The position numbers and the translations under genes were made by a program. The notes beneath the pieces were generated by a model, which did not search any database, was not told the origin of the DNA, and saw only the letters and a program-made list of their open reading frames with translations. From JAGPUQ01 sp049325095 (GTDB taxonomy: Bacteria; Pseudomonadota; Gammaproteobacteria; Pseudomonadales; Porticoccaceae), in assembly GCA_049325095.1 (NCBI GenBank), contig JBMOPO010000011.1:1-64000 (forward strand): 64,000 nucleotides of DNA, in the 5' to 3' direction. Shown in pieces: positions 62,480 to 64,000 of this stretch (positions are counted from its first letter, which is position 1; each line of letters begins with the position of its first letter).

Positions 62480-62566
62480 AGCAAGGCACGTCCCGTGCCT
62501 TTTTCGGTCGCAAGTCCGGTACAGGCCCCGACCTGCTCCCGCGAGCCTGAAAAATTCACCGGCTCA
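62480..62566 (-). repeat. Structured repeat element, copy E (short form)
   Basis: Reverse-strand copy. In element order: GAGCC/GGCTC first stem starting at the esterase stop TGA, stems 2 and 3 missing, a weakened fourth stem (GCAGGTCGGG with CCGGACTTGC) and AGGCAC/GTGCCT in the last stem, where copies A-D have ATGCAC/GTGCAT: a paired T-A to G-C change. Loop GGGAC instead of AGGAC. Confidence 0.7.
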
Positions 62567-63634
62567 GCCTCCCGGGGCACACGCCGCCAACTCCTCGAAC
62601 CAGGGCAGCACCAGCTCGCGATGGATGCGATAGGGGTAGGCGTGGCCCCAGTCCGGCAGCTCCTCGAAACGGATGTCGTAACCCAGATGGCGCAACAGAT
62701 CACTGGTGCTGCGCACCGTCTGGATCGGAAAGATGTGATCCTGCGCGCCGTGCACCACCAAAAGCGGCACCTCGCGGCCCTCGCGGCGGCGCAGCAGGGG
62801 TTCGGCGACCTGGCTCAGCTCCCCGGCGATGGGCGCCACCCCGGCGAAGTATTCCGGCGCCAGGAAGGCCAGCAGATAGCTGAAGGTGGCGCCGTCCGAC
62901 AGCCCGGTCAGGTAGATGCGCCGCCGGTCGACGCGGTAGGCCGCCAGCACCCGGTCGAGAGCGCCGGTCACCGAGGCGATATCGACGGGCGGCTGCAGCA
63001 CCGACCAGGTGATGTCGGCCGAACTCGGCGCCAGCACCAGATAGCCGCGCTCGGCGGCCGGCCGCTGCCAGGTCCAGAGGTACTCCCGGCCGCTGCCCGA
63101 GGCGCCGTGGAGGGCGACGATCAGCGGCCAGTCGCGCTCTGGCGCGTAAGTATCCGGCACATAGAGCGCACAGGCCTCGTGATCGTCGCAGGACTCCCAG
63201 GCGATCAGGCCGGCGCCGGTGCCGGCGGCGGCCGGTGCGGGGGCTCGCCCGAAATATTCGCCCAGTACCGGCAGTTGCCCGCGCAGCGGGTACAGTTGTT
63301 CCAGGGTCTGCACCAGCAGTTGCCGGCATTGCACCAGACTGTTGACGAAGGTCGCGCCCCGCCCCTGCAACCAGCTCTGGGCGGCGTCCTCGCAGCGGGT
63401 CGCGGCGGCGATCAATTGGCGGTGGAAATCCGCGCGCGCCGGCGGCGGCTCCAGGGCCATCAGGCCGCGCCGGGTGGCGGGAATCAGCGGATCCAGCGCC
63501 GCGCGCAGCCGCTCCTGGGACGCGCCGAGCTCCCCGAAGCGCAGCTCCTCGAACTCCGCCTCGAAGGCTTCCAGGGTGAGCAGCAGATAGTGCTCCAGCA
63601 GGCGCAACTGCGCGGCGTAGTCGTCCACGGTCAT
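62564..63634 (-). CDS. Alpha/beta-hydrolase (esterase/depolymerase type)
   Basis: A 356-residue protein. An N-terminal helical region of about 140 residues precedes the hydrolase fold; VALHGASGSGREY is the oxyanion region, the nucleophile is Ser in GLSDGATFS, and Asp/His lie in AQDHIFPI and WGHAYPY. Substrate unknown; relatives are phospholipid/carboxylesterases and poly-hydroxybutyrate depolymerases. Its stop lies in the first hairpin of repeat copy E. Divergent from folE. Confidence 0.85.
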   Translation of the reverse strand: MTVDDYAAQLRLLEHYLLLTLEAFEAEFEELRFGELGASQERLRAALDPLIPATRRGLMALEPPPARADFHRQLIAAATRCEDAAQSWLQGRGATFVNSLVQCRQLLVQTLEQLYPLRGQLPVLGEYFGRAPAPAAAGTGAGLIAWESCDDHEACALYVPDTYAPERDWPLIVALHGASGSGREYLWTWQRPAAERGYLVLAPSSADITWSVLQPPVDIASVTGALDRVLAAYRVDRRRIYLTGLSDGATFSYLLAFLAPEYFAGVAPIAGELSQVAEPLLRRREGREVPLLVVHGAQDHIFPIQTVRSTSDLLRHLGYDIRFEELPDWGHAYPYRIHRELVLPWFEELAACAPGG

Positions 63635-63873
63635 GGCGGCGATCCCCCGGCCCGCGATGGGTGTCGCCGCAAGCTTAGCAGCAACCGAGAAACCGCCCGG
63701 GTTGCGCCTGCGGCCTCAACCACACGCCTTCGAGCGCTCATCGGCGGCCGGCAAGCTCCGCCTTCCCGGCCATGGTTGCCCTGCCGCCGCGCCGCCCCGC
63801 GGTGGCACCCCGCGGGCTTTCGCTGTACCTTTGCCGCTCTCCGGGGCCTGGAGACGGCAGCGAGACCAGCGCC

Positions 63874-64000
63874 ATGCAAGCGTATTACCGCAAGATCATC
63901 GAACACATCGGCGAGGACCCGGGCCGGCCGGGCCTGCTCGACACCCCCGAGCGCGCCGCCAAGGCCATGGAGTACCTCACCAGCGGCTACACCCAGAACC
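63874..64000 (+). CDS. folE: GTP cyclohydrolase I, 3' end beyond the window
   Basis: The first 42 residues of FolE, which makes dihydroneopterin triphosphate for folate. IIEHIGEDPGRPGLLDTPER and AAKAMEYLTSGY match the N-terminal region of the family closely. Start ATG 63874. The catalytic and zinc residues lie outside the window. Confidence 0.9.
   Translation, partial: MQAYYRKIIEHIGEDPGRPGLLDTPERAAKAMEYLTSGYTQN

Overview
The window is 64 kb of very GC-rich chromosomal DNA with dense gene packing, frequent GTG and TTG starts and many GTGA/ATGA stop-start overlaps. The order icd (with a Nudix gene next to it) - mnmA - hflD - purB, together with a fused purL of about 1,300 residues and selO, points to a gammaproteobacterium. 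I cannot name the genus. There is no insertion sequence, CRISPR array, rRNA or replication origin that I can support.

Layout. 1-2.4 kb: a small accessory strip with an XRE-type regulator cut by the window edge, a Fic AMP-transferase and about 1.1 kb of non-coding DNA. 2.4-13.2 kb: a lipid and envelope region with a sulfotransferase, two ELM1-family proteins, an MsbA-like ABC exporter, an acyl carrier protein, a convincing serine palmitoyltransferase, a calcineurin-like phosphoesterase, a MobA-like nucleotidyltransferase and a GNAT-fold protein resembling bacterial ceramide synthase. I read this as a sphingolipid locus. 13.6-16.8 kb: small enzymes, then a tRNA operon (Pro-Arg-His). 17-23 kb: folD, ribA-like, gap, a phosphodiesterase, a short GlpD-like protein and a class II aldolase. 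23-30.7 kb, reverse strand: purL, cnoX and a NIF3-like gene, then a luciferase-like monooxygenase gene and gloB; tadA lies upstream of purL.

30.7-38.7 kb: a MarR regulator diverges from an acyl-CoA dehydrogenase, a crotonase-family protein, BadI and a BadH-like dehydrogenase, which are the core of an alicyclic acid (cyclohexanecarboxylate) degradation route. A cupin protein, a perfect two-way terminator, an SMP-30 protein and two zinc alcohol dehydrogenases follow. 38.9-44.4 kb: a cold-shock gene and the icd-nudix, mnmA-hflD-purB block. 44.5-50.2 kb: a lipoprotein, an amidohydrolase, selO and a lytic transglycosylase. 50.3-61.9 kb: a long reverse-strand run with an SMR transporter, two methyltransferases, an AI-2E permease, a TauE permease, a monooxygenase, a DUF1326/DUF2182 pair and a hybrid signalling set (histidine kinase, receiver, frameshifted REC-PAS-GGDEF-EAL). 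62-64 kb: a half-size GDT1 protein, an esterase and the start of folE.

The most striking unexplained signal is a dispersed family of structured repeats, five copies of about 90-150 bp. Every copy lies directly 3' of a gene in the sense direction. In the four protein-gene cases the stop codon lies at or inside the first hairpin. The stems differ between copies by compensating base changes, so the folded form, probably as RNA, seems to be under selection.
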